Shown here piece after piece: positions 26,201 through 33,736 of a stretch of 64,000 nt of DNA. Origin of the DNA: an uncultured Bacteroidales bacterium (GTDB lineage: Bacteria; Bacteroidota; Bacteroidia; Bacteroidales; P3); the NCBI GenBank assembly GCA_900314725.1, contig OMWJ01000007.1:1-64000 (forward strand). Reading direction: 5' to 3'. The translations under genes were made by a program, and so were the position numbers. The notes beneath the pieces are model-generated. The model was not told where the DNA came from. It saw only the letters and a list, made by a program, of their open reading frames with translations, and did not search any database. Position 1 is the first letter of the stretch. Every line of letters begins with the position of its first letter.

Positions 26201-27473
26201 ATTCATTTTCAGAATTAATTATTTTGAATACTTTATTATCTGTATCTAACGGAGGAAGAGTATAAGAACCTGCATCTGTGATTTCTTCTATTTCAGTGTA
26301 GCCTCTAAGTTCTCTTTCCGTAGCAGACCATAACGGAGGATAACCACCATTGCCATTATAATTACCTCCAGCCATAACATCCCATACACCAGGATGAAAA
26401 GATTCATTTTGATGTTGTCCATTTTGATAAGAAACATCATAGTAGTCAGGTTGTCCAAGTACGTGAGAGAACTCGTGACAAATAGTACCTATCATAAGAG
26501 GTTCTCCTGTTCCTCCCCATCCTTCATTGTTGTATCCTCCTAATTCAGAAGAGCATCCATAGTTAAAGAAGCTAACATTATCAATCATTATTCTTTCATT
26601 AAGACGACTTCTATGTGGCCAAATAGTATATGAAGCGTTTCCAGAAGATTGAGCATAGCCAGCATAGATAACATACACACATTCTACTTCATTATCAGCA
26701 TTACCATTAGTGAAAGGAGTGAAATCTACATTGTCATTATTTGCATCATAAATCGCTTCCAAAATTAATGCTCTCACATTTATGTCTTTTGCAGGATATT
26801 GATAACCTTGCCATTCATATACAGTATCTTTTCCATAATATTCCAAATTGTGTGTAGCTGTGTATGGTCCAAATACAGATGCGGTAACGTTTAGATTATT
26901 AACAGTGGAGGCAACGAAATAATCATGCACACTTCCTGCATTACCGTTAGCGGAATAACCAACTTGATTATATAATGCTTCTACTTCTTCTCTTGGTGTT
27001 TGGAACTCCCTGTCGGCAAACGACATCAAGATAACAAGCATTTTGTAATCTTGAGTACTTACTCCTGTTTTTCTTGTAAAACTCTTTTGTTTAAAATCAT
27101 ATAAGGCTTCATTGTATTGACGTACAAGACTTAACTGTTCTTCGGAAAAGAATAAATTTTTAGAAACTGTTGATAAGAAAGCAATCTCTTCTTGACTTCG
27201 TTCTCCTTCGTTATGGGCTACAACATTGGAAGGTATCATTCCTCGTTTGCCATCCGACATAGCATAGACATAGTCCTGATTTTCTGCCCTAAGCAAGGTG
27301 TATCCATCAAGACTTGATGCCCAATTCAATCTTTCATCTCCAAATAATTTTAGTGTCAGAGTTGTTTTGTCTGATTGCTTAACATCTACGGGTTTAGGAT
27401 CTGCAACAGTTGCAAAAGTGTTTTGAAGGTTCAATACCATCACAAACAGGAATAAAAAAAATGCTCTTTTCAT
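23232..27473 (-). CDS. Giant M6-family metalloprotease with T9SS sorting domain
   Basis: 1413 residues from the ATG at 27473 (signal peptide MKRAFFLFLFVMVLNLQ); the longer frame begins only with TTG. The M6 (immune-inhibitor-A-like) protease domain covers roughly residues 130-530, with the zinc motif in TICHEFSHVLGQPDYYD near residue 332 and a downstream GVWDVMAGG. Three or more fibronectin-like modules follow, each with the NTTYYVRAFA motif, interleaved with two MAM/jelly-roll type segments. The last ~75 residues are a T9SS sorting domain (LSPNPSNGNINIT to KLIITSK). It is predicted to be a secreted surface protease. Confidence 0.9.
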   Translation of the reverse strand: MKRAFFLFLFVMVLNLQNTFATVADPKPVDVKQSDKTTLTLKLFGDERLNWASSLDGYTLLRAENQDYVYAMSDGKRGMIPSNVVAHNEGERSQEEIAFLSTVSKNLFFSEEQLSLVRQYNEALYDFKQKSFTRKTGVSTQDYKMLVILMSFADREFQTPREEVEALYNQVGYSANGNAGSVHDYFVASTVNNLNVTASVFGPYTATHNLEYYGKDTVYEWQGYQYPAKDINVRALILEAIYDANNDNVDFTPFTNGNADNEVECVYVIYAGYAQSSGNASYTIWPHRSRLNERIMIDNVSFFNYGCSSELGGYNNEGWGGTGEPLMIGTICHEFSHVLGQPDYYDVSYQNGQHQNESFHPGVWDVMAGGNYNGNGGYPPLWSATERELRGYTEIEEITDAGSYTLPPLDTDNKVFKIINSENEYFVLENRQQRGFDTELPGHGMLIYHVDKSVWNLQGNCVNCEPGHEGYRVVTASQNINATNPFPGTNNKTSFTDNTTPNSKAYDGTNTNKPIYNIVENTSTGNITFVLMNENTYPYIANTQVDFKTDTLNLTAQITQNNNSITQTGVCFSMDNDTPTVNDETVISSVASNSIDVDVSGLNPNTTYYVRAFAKRGNYVGYGEIIKVKTPCEVVQTFPYSLSFEETDEDISCLSQNSPLSTNQWQFVDNISESTIQAYDGNRFAYLTTDYLLSSHQMQLLLRPFNTTNLSQPALVFAYDQKRVGNRIDYLRVYYKTSLNSDWSLLKTYSSGTTSWTKDTIDLTVKSTNLYIMFEADVKGAGGIYLDDIQVIEKNINAFPIVVTSAAENIIDNNAKAKANLISAGYTPIVQKGFVVSENPMPTVDDMVYYITDNALGEYEVDLSELNSSTTYYARAFARNHALVSYGEQISFTTLCPRITEFTYQPQLNGEDTLCFINEEGLWRTNTTENSYRCQGQAEDTKIITPLLDLSYKSDMKVSFDYKGTANLRVLLKENIASSWQEIASINASNSSYQHTEYSITAPITVSEQSFIAFEYSGTTNSQIDIRNIKVEAILQIPIITTDSASLSEYNKIKVSATIHYDGLSDITSKGVCYSLSGNPTIEDNVVVSTSNESSFDVTISDLPILTQYYVRAFATNSFGTAYGEIIPISTRYYSVHNNIISSDQRVCNEYPEILTGQNPTGGNGEFSYQWIMSRDLITWDVCDEGVFNDRPTYQPRPASLIGTYYYARVVTSGLTIDTSNYVTILIDDPTRGGNIFSNSNSVAVNENLSLQLRAYTGTVLYWQVKKPSLFFTEWDTIENSENSPSINYVPTVEGEHTFKAIVQNGVCNMEESSSKVIQVTEGVGLDDIKNSKDNIYLSPNPSNGNINITSSSQENISIVITNLNGAIVYTNQTTLFKGDNNLNLSFLETGTYIIRLQGENIDWKTKLIITSK

Positions 27474-27637
27474 TTTATGACTCAATTATTGATTATATAC
27501 ATTAATATATAAGGGTGCAAAATTAATAATAAAATCTTAATTTAAGAAAATTAATTGGTAAAATGAAGCTTTTTTGCCTTTTAAGGCTGATTTTTTCTTA
27601 CTTTTTTGCCACAAAAAGCACCTTAAAAAATAAAACG

Positions 27638-27743
27638 AAGACTTGGTGAAAAAACATCAACTCTTTTGCATGCAAACATCAAGAGTTAAGAAAAAAAGAC
27701 TTGATCTTTTTTTCTTAAAATCAAGTCTTTTTTTATGTATTTC
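27638..27743. repeat. 21-22 bp phased array, locus 3
   Basis: Units start at 27638 (AAGACTT), 27659 (AACTCTT), 27681 (AAGAGTT), 27702 and 27723 (AAGTCTT); steps 21, 22, 21, 21. Two inverted repeats compete: TTAAGAAAAAAAGA/TCTTTTTTTCTTAA (14 bp, loop CTTGA) and AAAGACTTGAT/ATCAAGTCTTT. A possible extra unit precedes at 27617. It lies between two genes of the same (-) orientation. Confidence 0.8.
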
Positions 27744-27758
27744 TATTTTATGTGTAAC

Positions 27759-28553
27759 TTATTGGGAAAGAGAAAGTCGTAAGCCATTATTGCCATATCT
27801 GGAAGAAGGAGTGTCATGCATACGGTAAGAAATACGAGATCTTTTTGGTACTGAAAAATAGCAACCTCCACGAATTATACGCTCATAACCAGAAGAAGGT
27901 CCTTGAGGATTTTTTTGAATTTCACTATCATAGTCTCCGAACCAATCAGAACACCATTCTTCTACATTTCCAGTCATATCATATAAACCTAATTCATTAG
28001 GTATTTTTGTTTTTACAGCATGCGTTTTATTATCACTATTATCTTTATACCAAGCAACAGCATCAATATCATTGCTTCCTGCAAATTTAAAATTAGATGT
28101 TTTCTTTCCTCCTCTTGCAGCGTATTCCCATTCAGCTTCAGTAGGCAGGCGGAATTTCTTTCCTGTTATTTCATTTAGTTTCGCAATAAACTCATTTGCA
28201 TCTTCATAACTGATGGATTCCACAGGAAGATCATTCCCTACAGAAGCAGAAGGATTGGTTCCCATTACTGCTTTCCAAAGAGCTTGTGTTACTTCTGTTT
28301 CGCCTATGTAATAATTGGATAGAGTAACTTGATGAGCTGGCTTTTCATTATTTGAAGCGTCATCACCTTGCTCTGGAGTTGCTCCCATAGTAAAAGTTCC
28401 CCCTTCAACAGCAATCATAGTAAATTCTATTCCTCCAACAGTGAAGGTTTTGTTAGTAAAATTCTTCTCTACAGATGTATCATCGTCATTCCCACAAGAA
28501 ACAAAGATTACTCCAGCTATTAATGCAAACAAAATAAGAAAGATTTTCTTCAT
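27759..28553 (-). CDS. SUMF1/formylglycine-enzyme-fold lipoprotein lacking catalytic Cys
   Basis: 264 residues with lipobox FVSC near residue 20 and an acidic GNDDD. The rest is one SUMF1-type domain: EGGTFTMGATPEQGDD, IGETEVTQALWKAVMG, RLPTEAEWEYAARGG, GNVEEWCSDW and RGGCYFSVPKRSR to the end. In true formylglycine-generating enzymes two Cys lie a few residues after the RGGS block; here those positions are Ser and Arg. It is probably a binding or structural protein rather than a sulfatase activator. Located at the outer membrane by its lipid anchor. Confidence 0.88.
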   Translation of the reverse strand: MKKIFLILFALIAGVIFVSCGNDDDTSVEKNFTNKTFTVGGIEFTMIAVEGGTFTMGATPEQGDDASNNEKPAHQVTLSNYYIGETEVTQALWKAVMGTNPSASVGNDLPVESISYEDANEFIAKLNEITGKKFRLPTEAEWEYAARGGKKTSNFKFAGSNDIDAVAWYKDNSDNKTHAVKTKIPNELGLYDMTGNVEEWCSDWFGDYDSEIQKNPQGPSSGYERIIRGGCYFSVPKRSRISYRMHDTPSSRYGNNGLRLSLSQ

Positions 28554-28594
28554 GATTTTTTATACTTTTATTATTTATAACTCTATTTGTTCTG

Positions 28595-28602
28595 CAAAGA
28601 TA
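28595..28602 (-). promoter_or_regulatory. -7 box of the SUMF1-like lipoprotein gene
   Basis: CAAAGATA on the given strand reads TATCTTTG on the minus strand, a match to TAnnTTTG, 42 bases before the ATG. No good TTG is present at the expected distance upstream. Confidence 0.5.
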
Positions 28603-28906
28603 AAAATTTTTATTTAATTGACGGCAGTAGATTTTAATTTTTTTATTGAAATATAATTCATGCGGCTTAGTTTGATGAAAAAGGAATAAAACTTCTTTGA
28701 AGAATTTTCTTCTCAGCAGACTTTTCAAAAAGATGTTTTTGCCATTTTGTCTGATATAATTAATGAATTACAGAGTGAAAGAACTTTTATTTTAAACTTG
28801 TAAAAGAGAGAAGGTGTTTTTTTATTCATATCTCTACATTATTAAAATTTAGGAAGAAAAGTTTTGTCTGTTTTTTGAACTAAGAGAAGAAAAAACACGA
28901 TTTTTT

Positions 28907-28936
28907 TTGCTATTCAAAAAAATTAATTTAAATTTG
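28907..28936 (+). promoter_or_regulatory. Promoter of the vor/kor operon
   Basis: TTG at 28907-28909, 19 bases, then TAAATTTG at 28929-28936. The start codon of the first gene is at 28985. Confidence 0.75.
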
Positions 28937-28951
28937 CAACTTTATTATAAG

Positions 28952-28984
28952 TAAAGTATTAACCCACTTAAAACAATAAAAACA
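28952..28984 (+). repeat. Leader repeat before vorD (copy 1 of 2)
   Basis: TAAAGTATTAACCCA at 28952-28966 and then an AAAACAA/AACA purine-rich spacer directly before ATG. The same 15-mer and spacer recur before the fourth gene of the operon at 31137-31169. Confidence 0.6.
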
Positions 28985-29203
28985 ATGGCAATAAAAGGAG
29001 CAATTGTAGTTGATAAAGATAAATGCAAGGGCTGTGGCGTTTGTGTTAGCGTTTGTCCTAAGCAGGTTATAGCTTTATCAAAGAACGTAAATGCTAAGGG
29101 TTATAACTATGCTGAGATGATTAACGGCGAATGTATTGGCTGTGCATCTTGCGGTATGGTTTGCCCAGACGGAGTAATAACGGTTTACAAAGCTAAGGTC
29201 TAA
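28985..29203 (+). CDS. vorD: 2-oxoacid:ferredoxin oxidoreductase, ferredoxin subunit
   Basis: 72 residues with two 4Fe-4S motifs: CKGCGVCVSVCPKQ (residues ~15-28) and CIGCASCGMVCPDG (~52-65). It is the delta, ferredoxin-like subunit that carries electrons from the thiamine site to free ferredoxin. As the first of four genes it completes a VOR/KOR type enzyme. No signal peptide; cytoplasmic. The substrate class (branched-chain 2-oxoacids or 2-oxoglutarate) cannot be settled from sequence by eye. Confidence 0.85.
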   Translation: MAIKGAIVVDKDKCKGCGVCVSVCPKQVIALSKNVNAKGYNYAEMINGECIGCASCGMVCPDGVITVYKAKV

Positions 29204-29221
29204 TTAAAAACTAAAAAAGAA

Positions 29222-30307
29222 ATGGCAAAAGAGTTAAAATTAATGAAAGGTAACGAAGCGATTGCTGAGGCAGCGATTCGTTCCGGTTGTGACGGCTATT
29301 TCGGATACCCAATAACCCCACAATCCGAAGTAATGGAACACTTGATGGCAGAAATGCCTTGGGAAAAAACAGGTATGGTAGTTTTGCAGGCCGAAAGTGA
29401 AGTTGCATCTATCAATATGGTATATGGCGGTGCTGCAACAGGAAAAAGAGTAATGACTTCTTCTTCTTCACCTGGTATGTCTTTGATGCAAGAAGGTGTT
29501 ACTTATCTTGCAGGTGCAGAACTTCCTTGTTTGTTAGTAAATGTTATGCGTGGTGGTCCTGGTTTAGGAACTATTCAACCTTCACAAGCAGATTATTTCC
29601 AAACAACTAAAGGTGGTGGTCACGGAGACTATCAACTTTATACCCTTGCACCAGCAAGCGTTCAAGAAATGTATAACTTTGTTTTCAAAGCATGGGATAT
29701 AGCATTCAAATATCGTAACCCTGTTATGATTCTTTCTGATGGTGCTATAGGTCAAGTAATGGAAAAAGTTTATGTTGGAGATTATCTTCCTCGCTGGACA
29801 GATAAAGAGATAGCAGAGAAAGCTCCTTGGGCAGCTTTTGGAAAACCTGCAACAAGAGATCATAATATCATTACTTCTCTTGAACTTGATTCAGCAAAAC
29901 AAGAACAAAACAACCATCGTTTCCAAGCAAAATATCGTGAAATGGAAAAGAACGATACTTTGTACGAAGAAATTATGTGTGATGATGCAGAATATGTATT
30001 CGTAGCATACGGTTCTTGCGCTCGTATAGCTCACAAGGCTGTTCAACTTGCAAGAGAAAAAGGAATAAAAGCAGGTTTGTTGCGTCCTATTACATTATTC
30101 CCATTCCCAAGCAAACCAATCAAAGCGTTAGCTCAAAGAGTTAAAGGTATGCTTTCAGTGGAAATGTCAGCAGGTCAAATGGTACAAGATGTTAAACTTG
30201 CATCTGAGTTTAAATGTCCTGTAGAATACTTTGGACGTTATGGTGGTATAATTCCAACACCACAAGAAGTTGTTGAAGCATTGGAAAATAAATTAATTAA
30301 AGGCTAA
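29222..30307 (+). CDS. vorB: 2-oxoacid:ferredoxin oxidoreductase, alpha subunit
   Basis: 361 residues. MKGNEAIAEAAIRSGCDGYF and GYPITPQSEVMEHL near the N-terminus are the typical start of the alpha subunit (pyrimidine-binding side of the thiamine site). VLQAESEVASINMVYGGAATG, SPGMSLMQEG, GGPGLGTIQPSQADYFQ and the C-terminal RYGGIIPTPQEVVEALE follow. It couples oxidation of a 2-oxoacid and CoA to acyl-CoA with ferredoxin reduction, an oxygen-sensitive reaction of anaerobes. It could equally be named korA. Confidence 0.9.
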   Translation: MAKELKLMKGNEAIAEAAIRSGCDGYFGYPITPQSEVMEHLMAEMPWEKTGMVVLQAESEVASINMVYGGAATGKRVMTSSSSPGMSLMQEGVTYLAGAELPCLLVNVMRGGPGLGTIQPSQADYFQTTKGGGHGDYQLYTLAPASVQEMYNFVFKAWDIAFKYRNPVMILSDGAIGQVMEKVYVGDYLPRWTDKEIAEKAPWAAFGKPATRDHNIITSLELDSAKQEQNNHRFQAKYREMEKNDTLYEEIMCDDAEYVFVAYGSCARIAHKAVQLAREKGIKAGLLRPITLFPFPSKPIKALAQRVKGMLSVEMSAGQMVQDVKLASEFKCPVEYFGRYGGIIPTPQEVVEALENKLIKG

Positions 30308-30311
30308 GATT

Positions 30312-31139
30312 ATGTTTAACGAAGAAATAGTAAAACCGGAAAATCTTGTTTACAAAAAAACAAGTGTTCTTACCGATGCCGTTATGCACTACTGCCCTGG
30401 ATGTCCTCACGGAACAATTCACAGAATAATAGCAGAGGTAATAGATGAAATGGGCATTCAGGATAAAACAATAGGTATTGCACCTGTTGGTTGTTCAGTT
30501 TTAGCCTATAATTATTTTAATGTAGATTTCGTTGAAGCTGCTCACGGAAGAGCTCCTGCTCTTGCTTCAGCAATTCAAAGACTACATCCAGAACATCACA
30601 CATTTACTTATCAAGGAGATGGTGATTTGGCTGCTATAGGTACAGCAGAAACAATTCACGCTTGCAACCGTGGAGAAAATATCATTATATTCTTTGTAAA
30701 TAATGCTATTTACGGTATGACAGGTGGTCAAATGGCTCCTACAACATTGGTTGGTATGAAATCTGCTACTACTCCATACGGACGTAGAGTTGATTTGAAT
30801 GGTTGGCCATTACAGATAACAGAGTTAGTTGCACAACTTCCAGGAACAGATTATGTAACTCGTCAAAGTGCTTCTACTCCTGCTGACGTAAGAAAAGCTA
30901 AAGCAGCCGTAAGAAAGGCATTTGAAAACCAAGCAGCAAAGAAAGGTACTCAGTTTGTTGAGTTCGTTTCTACTTGTAACTCTGGTTGGAAGATGACTCC
31001 TGTTGCTGCTAACGAATGGATGCGTCAAAATATGTTCCCTAAATATGTTTTGGGCGACATTAAAGCTGACGGACAAATCGTAAGAGAATACAATCCAGCA
31101 GACAGCAAAGTTATTAGAGAATTAATCCCAGTTAAATAA
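30312..31139 (+). CDS. vorA: 2-oxoacid:ferredoxin oxidoreductase, beta subunit (TPP-binding)
   Basis: 275 residues. The thiamine pyrophosphate motif GDGDLAAIGTAETIHACNRG...NN lies at about residues 103-136. CPGCPHGTIHRIIAEV near 28 supplies the Cys of the beta-subunit type, and HGRAPALASAIQ near 77 is conserved. Four bases after the alpha gene. Together with the other three it forms the cytoplasmic heterotetramer. Alternative name korB. Confidence 0.9.
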   Translation: MFNEEIVKPENLVYKKTSVLTDAVMHYCPGCPHGTIHRIIAEVIDEMGIQDKTIGIAPVGCSVLAYNYFNVDFVEAAHGRAPALASAIQRLHPEHHTFTYQGDGDLAAIGTAETIHACNRGENIIIFFVNNAIYGMTGGQMAPTTLVGMKSATTPYGRRVDLNGWPLQITELVAQLPGTDYVTRQSASTPADVRKAKAAVRKAFENQAAKKGTQFVEFVSTCNSGWKMTPVAANEWMRQNMFPKYVLGDIKADGQIVREYNPADSKVIRELIPVK

Positions 31140-31169
31140 AGTATTAACCCAATAAAACAAATTACAACA
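31137..31169 (+). repeat. Leader repeat before vorC (copy 2 of 2)
   Basis: The same TAAAGTATTAACCCA 15-mer, here beginning at the stop codon of the beta gene, followed by a similar A-rich spacer ending AACA before ATG. The alpha and beta genes of the operon do not have it. Confidence 0.6.
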
Positions 31170-31721
31170 ATGACAGAAGAAATAATTATCGCAGGTTTCG
31201 GAGGACAAGGAGTTTTATCTATGGGTAAAATACTTGCTTACTCTGGTGCAATGCAAGGAAAAGAAGTTAGTTGGATGCCAAGTTATGGTCCTGAAATGCG
31301 TGGAGGTACAGCAAACGTTTCTGTTATTATTTCAGACGAAAGAATATCTTCACCTATCATTAGCCAATTTGACACAGCTATAATTCTTAATCAACAATCT
31401 TTGGATAAGTTTGAAAGTGCAGTTAAGCCAGGTGGTCTTCTTATATATGATCCTAATGGTATAACAAAAGCACCTACAAGAAAAGACATTAATATTTACA
31501 AAATTCCTGCAACAGAAAAGAGTGCAGAAATGGGAATGGCAAAGGTGTTTAATATGATGGTATTAGGAGGATTTTTGAAAATCAAGCCTGTTGTTACAGA
31601 ACAATATATTGAAGAAGGTTTGAAACACTCTCTTCCTGAAAGACATCACAAACTTATACCAACTAACCTTGATGCAGTAGCAAAAGGTAAAGAATTAATA
31701 GAAGGTGTAAATGTACTTTAA
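31170..31721 (+). CDS. vorC: 2-oxoacid:ferredoxin oxidoreductase, gamma subunit
   Basis: 183 residues. IIIAGFGGQGVLSMGKILAY at the N-terminus (GxGGQG nucleotide/CoA-side motif), SWMPSYGPEMRGGTANVSVI near 35 and ILNQQSLDKFE are the hallmarks of the gamma (catalytic gamma/alpha half) subunit. Length is normal. It ends the operon, followed closely by a strong terminator. Alternative name korC. Confidence 0.9.
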   Translation: MTEEIIIAGFGGQGVLSMGKILAYSGAMQGKEVSWMPSYGPEMRGGTANVSVIISDERISSPIISQFDTAIILNQQSLDKFESAVKPGGLLIYDPNGITKAPTRKDINIYKIPATEKSAEMGMAKVFNMMVLGGFLKIKPVVTEQYIEEGLKHSLPERHHKLIPTNLDAVAKGKELIEGVNVL

Positions 31722-31738
31722 TATAAAGTATATAAACG

Positions 31739-31776
31739 AAAAGTCCGCTACAACAATGTAGCGGACTTTTTTTTGT
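31739..31776 (+). terminator. Strong terminator of the vor operon
   Basis: 14 bp perfect stem (AAAAGTCCGCTACA and its complement at 31757-31770), ACAA loop, followed by TTTTTT. Confidence 0.92.
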
Positions 31777-31832
31777 ATGTTCTTTATTTTGCTTAAATAT
31801 CTGTTATTTTTGCTATTTTTTATCTATTTTTT

Positions 31833-32396
31833 TTATTCTTCAGGCTTTTGGTCCCAAAGGATAGGAACATTATGGAAATGATAAGAGTCTGTATCACCGT
31901 CTATCTGAACTCTGCATTTAACATCTTCTAATTGCTTTACAGAAGAAGGAACATTTTTCAAAGGAGTTTTCTCTAAATTCATTTCCACTGCCACACCTTT
32001 CACAACCTGAAACTCTCCGCTGTTGAAATTATCTCCAATGTTATATATCTTGCCTTTAGATGTTACTCCTAACTGCTGAGTAACAAACATTTTTGATTTG
32101 TCTATTTTTATTTTACCCTTTATGACCATATAGACATCACCGCTTTGACTGTCGCCATAGCAACCTACAAATTCAAAACTTACCTTATCGTTCAGCCTTT
32201 TGTTCTCCATAGTGATGGAAACTTTATCTAAATCGGCAAGGTTTGCAACTTTTTTCTCGGTTTTCTTTACCTTTTTCTCTGCTTTTTCAAGGAAAGAACC
32301 AGCCTTTGAGCTTTTCTTTTCTTTCCTGTTGTTCTGTGAAAATGTAACACCGAAACTCAACAACATTACCATTAAAAATAAGAATAATTTTTTCAT
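31833..32396 (-). CDS. Secreted protein of unknown function
   Basis: 187 residues from the ATG at 32396 (signal peptide MKKLFLFLMVMLLSFGVTFSQ). A longer frame reaches 32462 but starts with TTG and would put 22 charged residues before the signal. The mature protein has a basic Lys-rich helix (residues ~22-50, coiled-coil-like EKAEKKVKKTEKKV), then a beta-rich domain ending HFHNVPILWDQKPEE. No family recognised. It converges with the vor operon across the terminator. Confidence 0.65.
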   Translation of the reverse strand: MKKLFLFLMVMLLSFGVTFSQNNRKEKKSSKAGSFLEKAEKKVKKTEKKVANLADLDKVSITMENKRLNDKVSFEFVGCYGDSQSGDVYMVIKGKIKIDKSKMFVTQQLGVTSKGKIYNIGDNFNSGEFQVVKGVAVEMNLEKTPLKNVPSSVKQLEDVKCRVQIDGDTDSYHFHNVPILWDQKPEE

Positions 32397-32462
32397 CTTT
32401 TGTTTCTCCCTTTTTAGTTTTTGTTTGTTAATAATTTCTGAAAATTTATTTTTATGGGGCAA

Positions 32463-32802
32463 GGGTAGTAATTATATTTTAATAAACAAAGCAAAATTTA
32501 AATATTTTTTGTTATGAATTAATTATTGAAAAAAAAGAGTTGGATTTGAGAAAAAAAGATCAACTCTTTAGGGTAAAAAGACTTAGTCTTTTTTTCTCAA
32601 AACGAAGACTTTTTTTGATGGAAGTCAGACAAGTGAAACCCATAAGCAAAAATCATAGAATACACACCTGAAGCAGAGGGAGGCTGATAAGCTCTTTTCT
32701 CTTTTTCATAAAATAAATTTATTAAAATCTGTCTTTATGTGTTACTTTGCTTAAAAATATTGTAACTTTGCGAAAATTTTCAAAAGAAATAGTTTTAATA
32801 TT
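32463..32802. other. Divergent intergenic region with an array
   Basis: 340 bp between the secreted protein (-) and the coiled-coil gene (+). It contains the array at 32541-32634; a short less AT-rich patch (GCAGAGGGAGGCTGATAAGC, 32672-32691) of unknown meaning; and TAACTTTG at 32763-32770 as a -7 candidate for the + gene, without a well-placed -33. Confidence 0.6.
32541..32634. repeat. 21-22 bp phased array, locus 4
   Basis: Units start at 32541, 32562 (AACTCTT), 32584 (TAGTCTT), 32605 (AAGACTT) and 32627; steps 21, 22, 21, 22. AAGAGTT at 32535 precedes. The first unit equals 19989-20009 of locus 2, and TTTGAGAAAAAAAGA/TCTTTTTTTCTCAAA form 15 bp inverted arms around the second unit. It lies between divergent genes. 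Confidence 0.78.
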
Positions 32803-33735
32803 ATGGATAACAATAACCTTAACAATCTTAAAGAGCAAATAAGAGATATTTACGATAATATTCTTGCTCTTCAATTACCAGAAAAAGAAGATAATCCTCT
32901 TTACATTCAAAAACTTGATACGCTTTTATCTAACGTGCAAGAGTTAATCAATCAGAATAAACAGATTATCAATCAGAATGAAAAGACACATTCTTTGCTT
33001 GAGAACTTGATAGAGAAGCAAAAAGAAGTTGTTGTTTTGAATGCTAAAAAAGAAGATGAGCAACCTATTAATATAAAGGAAGAAGAACCTTTGGATATTT
33101 TCGTTTTGCAGGAAGAGAATTTGGAAAATATCAAGCAAGAAGAAGTTGAAAAGAAAGAAGAGCCTCAACAAGAGGAAGTAAAGCCAAAGCAAGAAGAAGT
33201 AAAGCAGGAGCCTGAATCTCAACCAAAGCAAGAAAAAGAGACTTCTTCTGTGTTGGAATTCTTACACAAAAGAGTTATAAAAGACAATCCGTCTAAAAAT
33301 ATCTCGGAATCAAAAAGCAAGGAAAGAAAATCTGAAAGTGTTACCGCAACTTTGAATAGTTTGTTTGCAGACAGTGAAGAAGAAAATATTGAGACAAAGG
33401 AAGAAAAACCTGTAACTCTTTTTGACAATAAAGAAGAAAAAGACAAAGCAGATGTTCTTGTGGATAAACAAGAGTCAATAGGAGACAAATTTGCTTCACA
33501 AACAAAGAATGATTTGCGCGTTGCCATAGGAATAAACTATAAGTTTATGTTTATAAACGATTTATTCTCTGGCGATATAAAAGAATATGAAAACTTTATC
33601 AACCAATTGAATGAAAAAACTTCTTTCTCTGCTTCAATGGAGGTGATAAATCAAAAGCGTTCTGTTTTCAAGTGGGCTACTACTTCTCCTGCATACGCAA
33701 ACCTTGTTGATATAATTCAAAAAAGATTTGAGTAG
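32803..33735 (+). CDS. Coiled-coil, Glu/Gln/Lys-rich protein with conserved C-terminal domain
   Basis: 310 residues, no signal peptide, cytoplasmic. Residues 1-80 are helical and probably coiled-coil (repeated INQNKQIINQNEK). Residues ~85-160 are low-complexity Glu/Lys/Gln/Pro. The C-terminal ~75 residues (DLRVAIGINYKFMFINDLFSG and on) are a small domain I recall from many Bacteroidota proteins of unknown function. It ends one base before gmk, so the two share a transcript. A link to nucleotide metabolism is only guilt by position. Confidence 0.7.
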   Translation: MDNNNLNNLKEQIRDIYDNILALQLPEKEDNPLYIQKLDTLLSNVQELINQNKQIINQNEKTHSLLENLIEKQKEVVVLNAKKEDEQPINIKEEEPLDIFVLQEENLENIKQEEVEKKEEPQQEEVKPKQEEVKQEPESQPKQEKETSSVLEFLHKRVIKDNPSKNISESKSKERKSESVTATLNSLFADSEEENIETKEEKPVTLFDNKEEKDKADVLVDKQESIGDKFASQTKNDLRVAIGINYKFMFINDLFSGDIKEYENFINQLNEKTSFSASMEVINQKRSVFKWATTSPAYANLVDIIQKRFE

Positions 33736-33736
33736 A

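Larger units (their letters stand above)
28554..28984. other. Divergent intergenic region with two promoters
   Basis: 431 bp between the SUMF1-like lipoprotein (-) and the vor operon (+). It holds a -7 box for each direction and the vor leader, but between 28620 and 28900 I see only AT-rich text with no convincing ORF, hairpin or array. Confidence 0.65.

Noticed and set aside
25773..26249. Long (158-codon) frame opposite the M6 protease.
   Set aside because: Antisense shadow of a well-supported gene, with Cys/Ile/Ser-rich improbable composition.
28486..28728. 80-codon minus frame overlapping the start of the SUMF1-like lipoprotein.
   Set aside because: It overlaps the real start in another frame and covers its promoter; the composition is not protein-like.
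28985..31721. Naming the oxidoreductase definitely as VOR.
   Set aside because: VOR, KOR and related enzymes share these motifs; symbols are given as the most usual annotation only.
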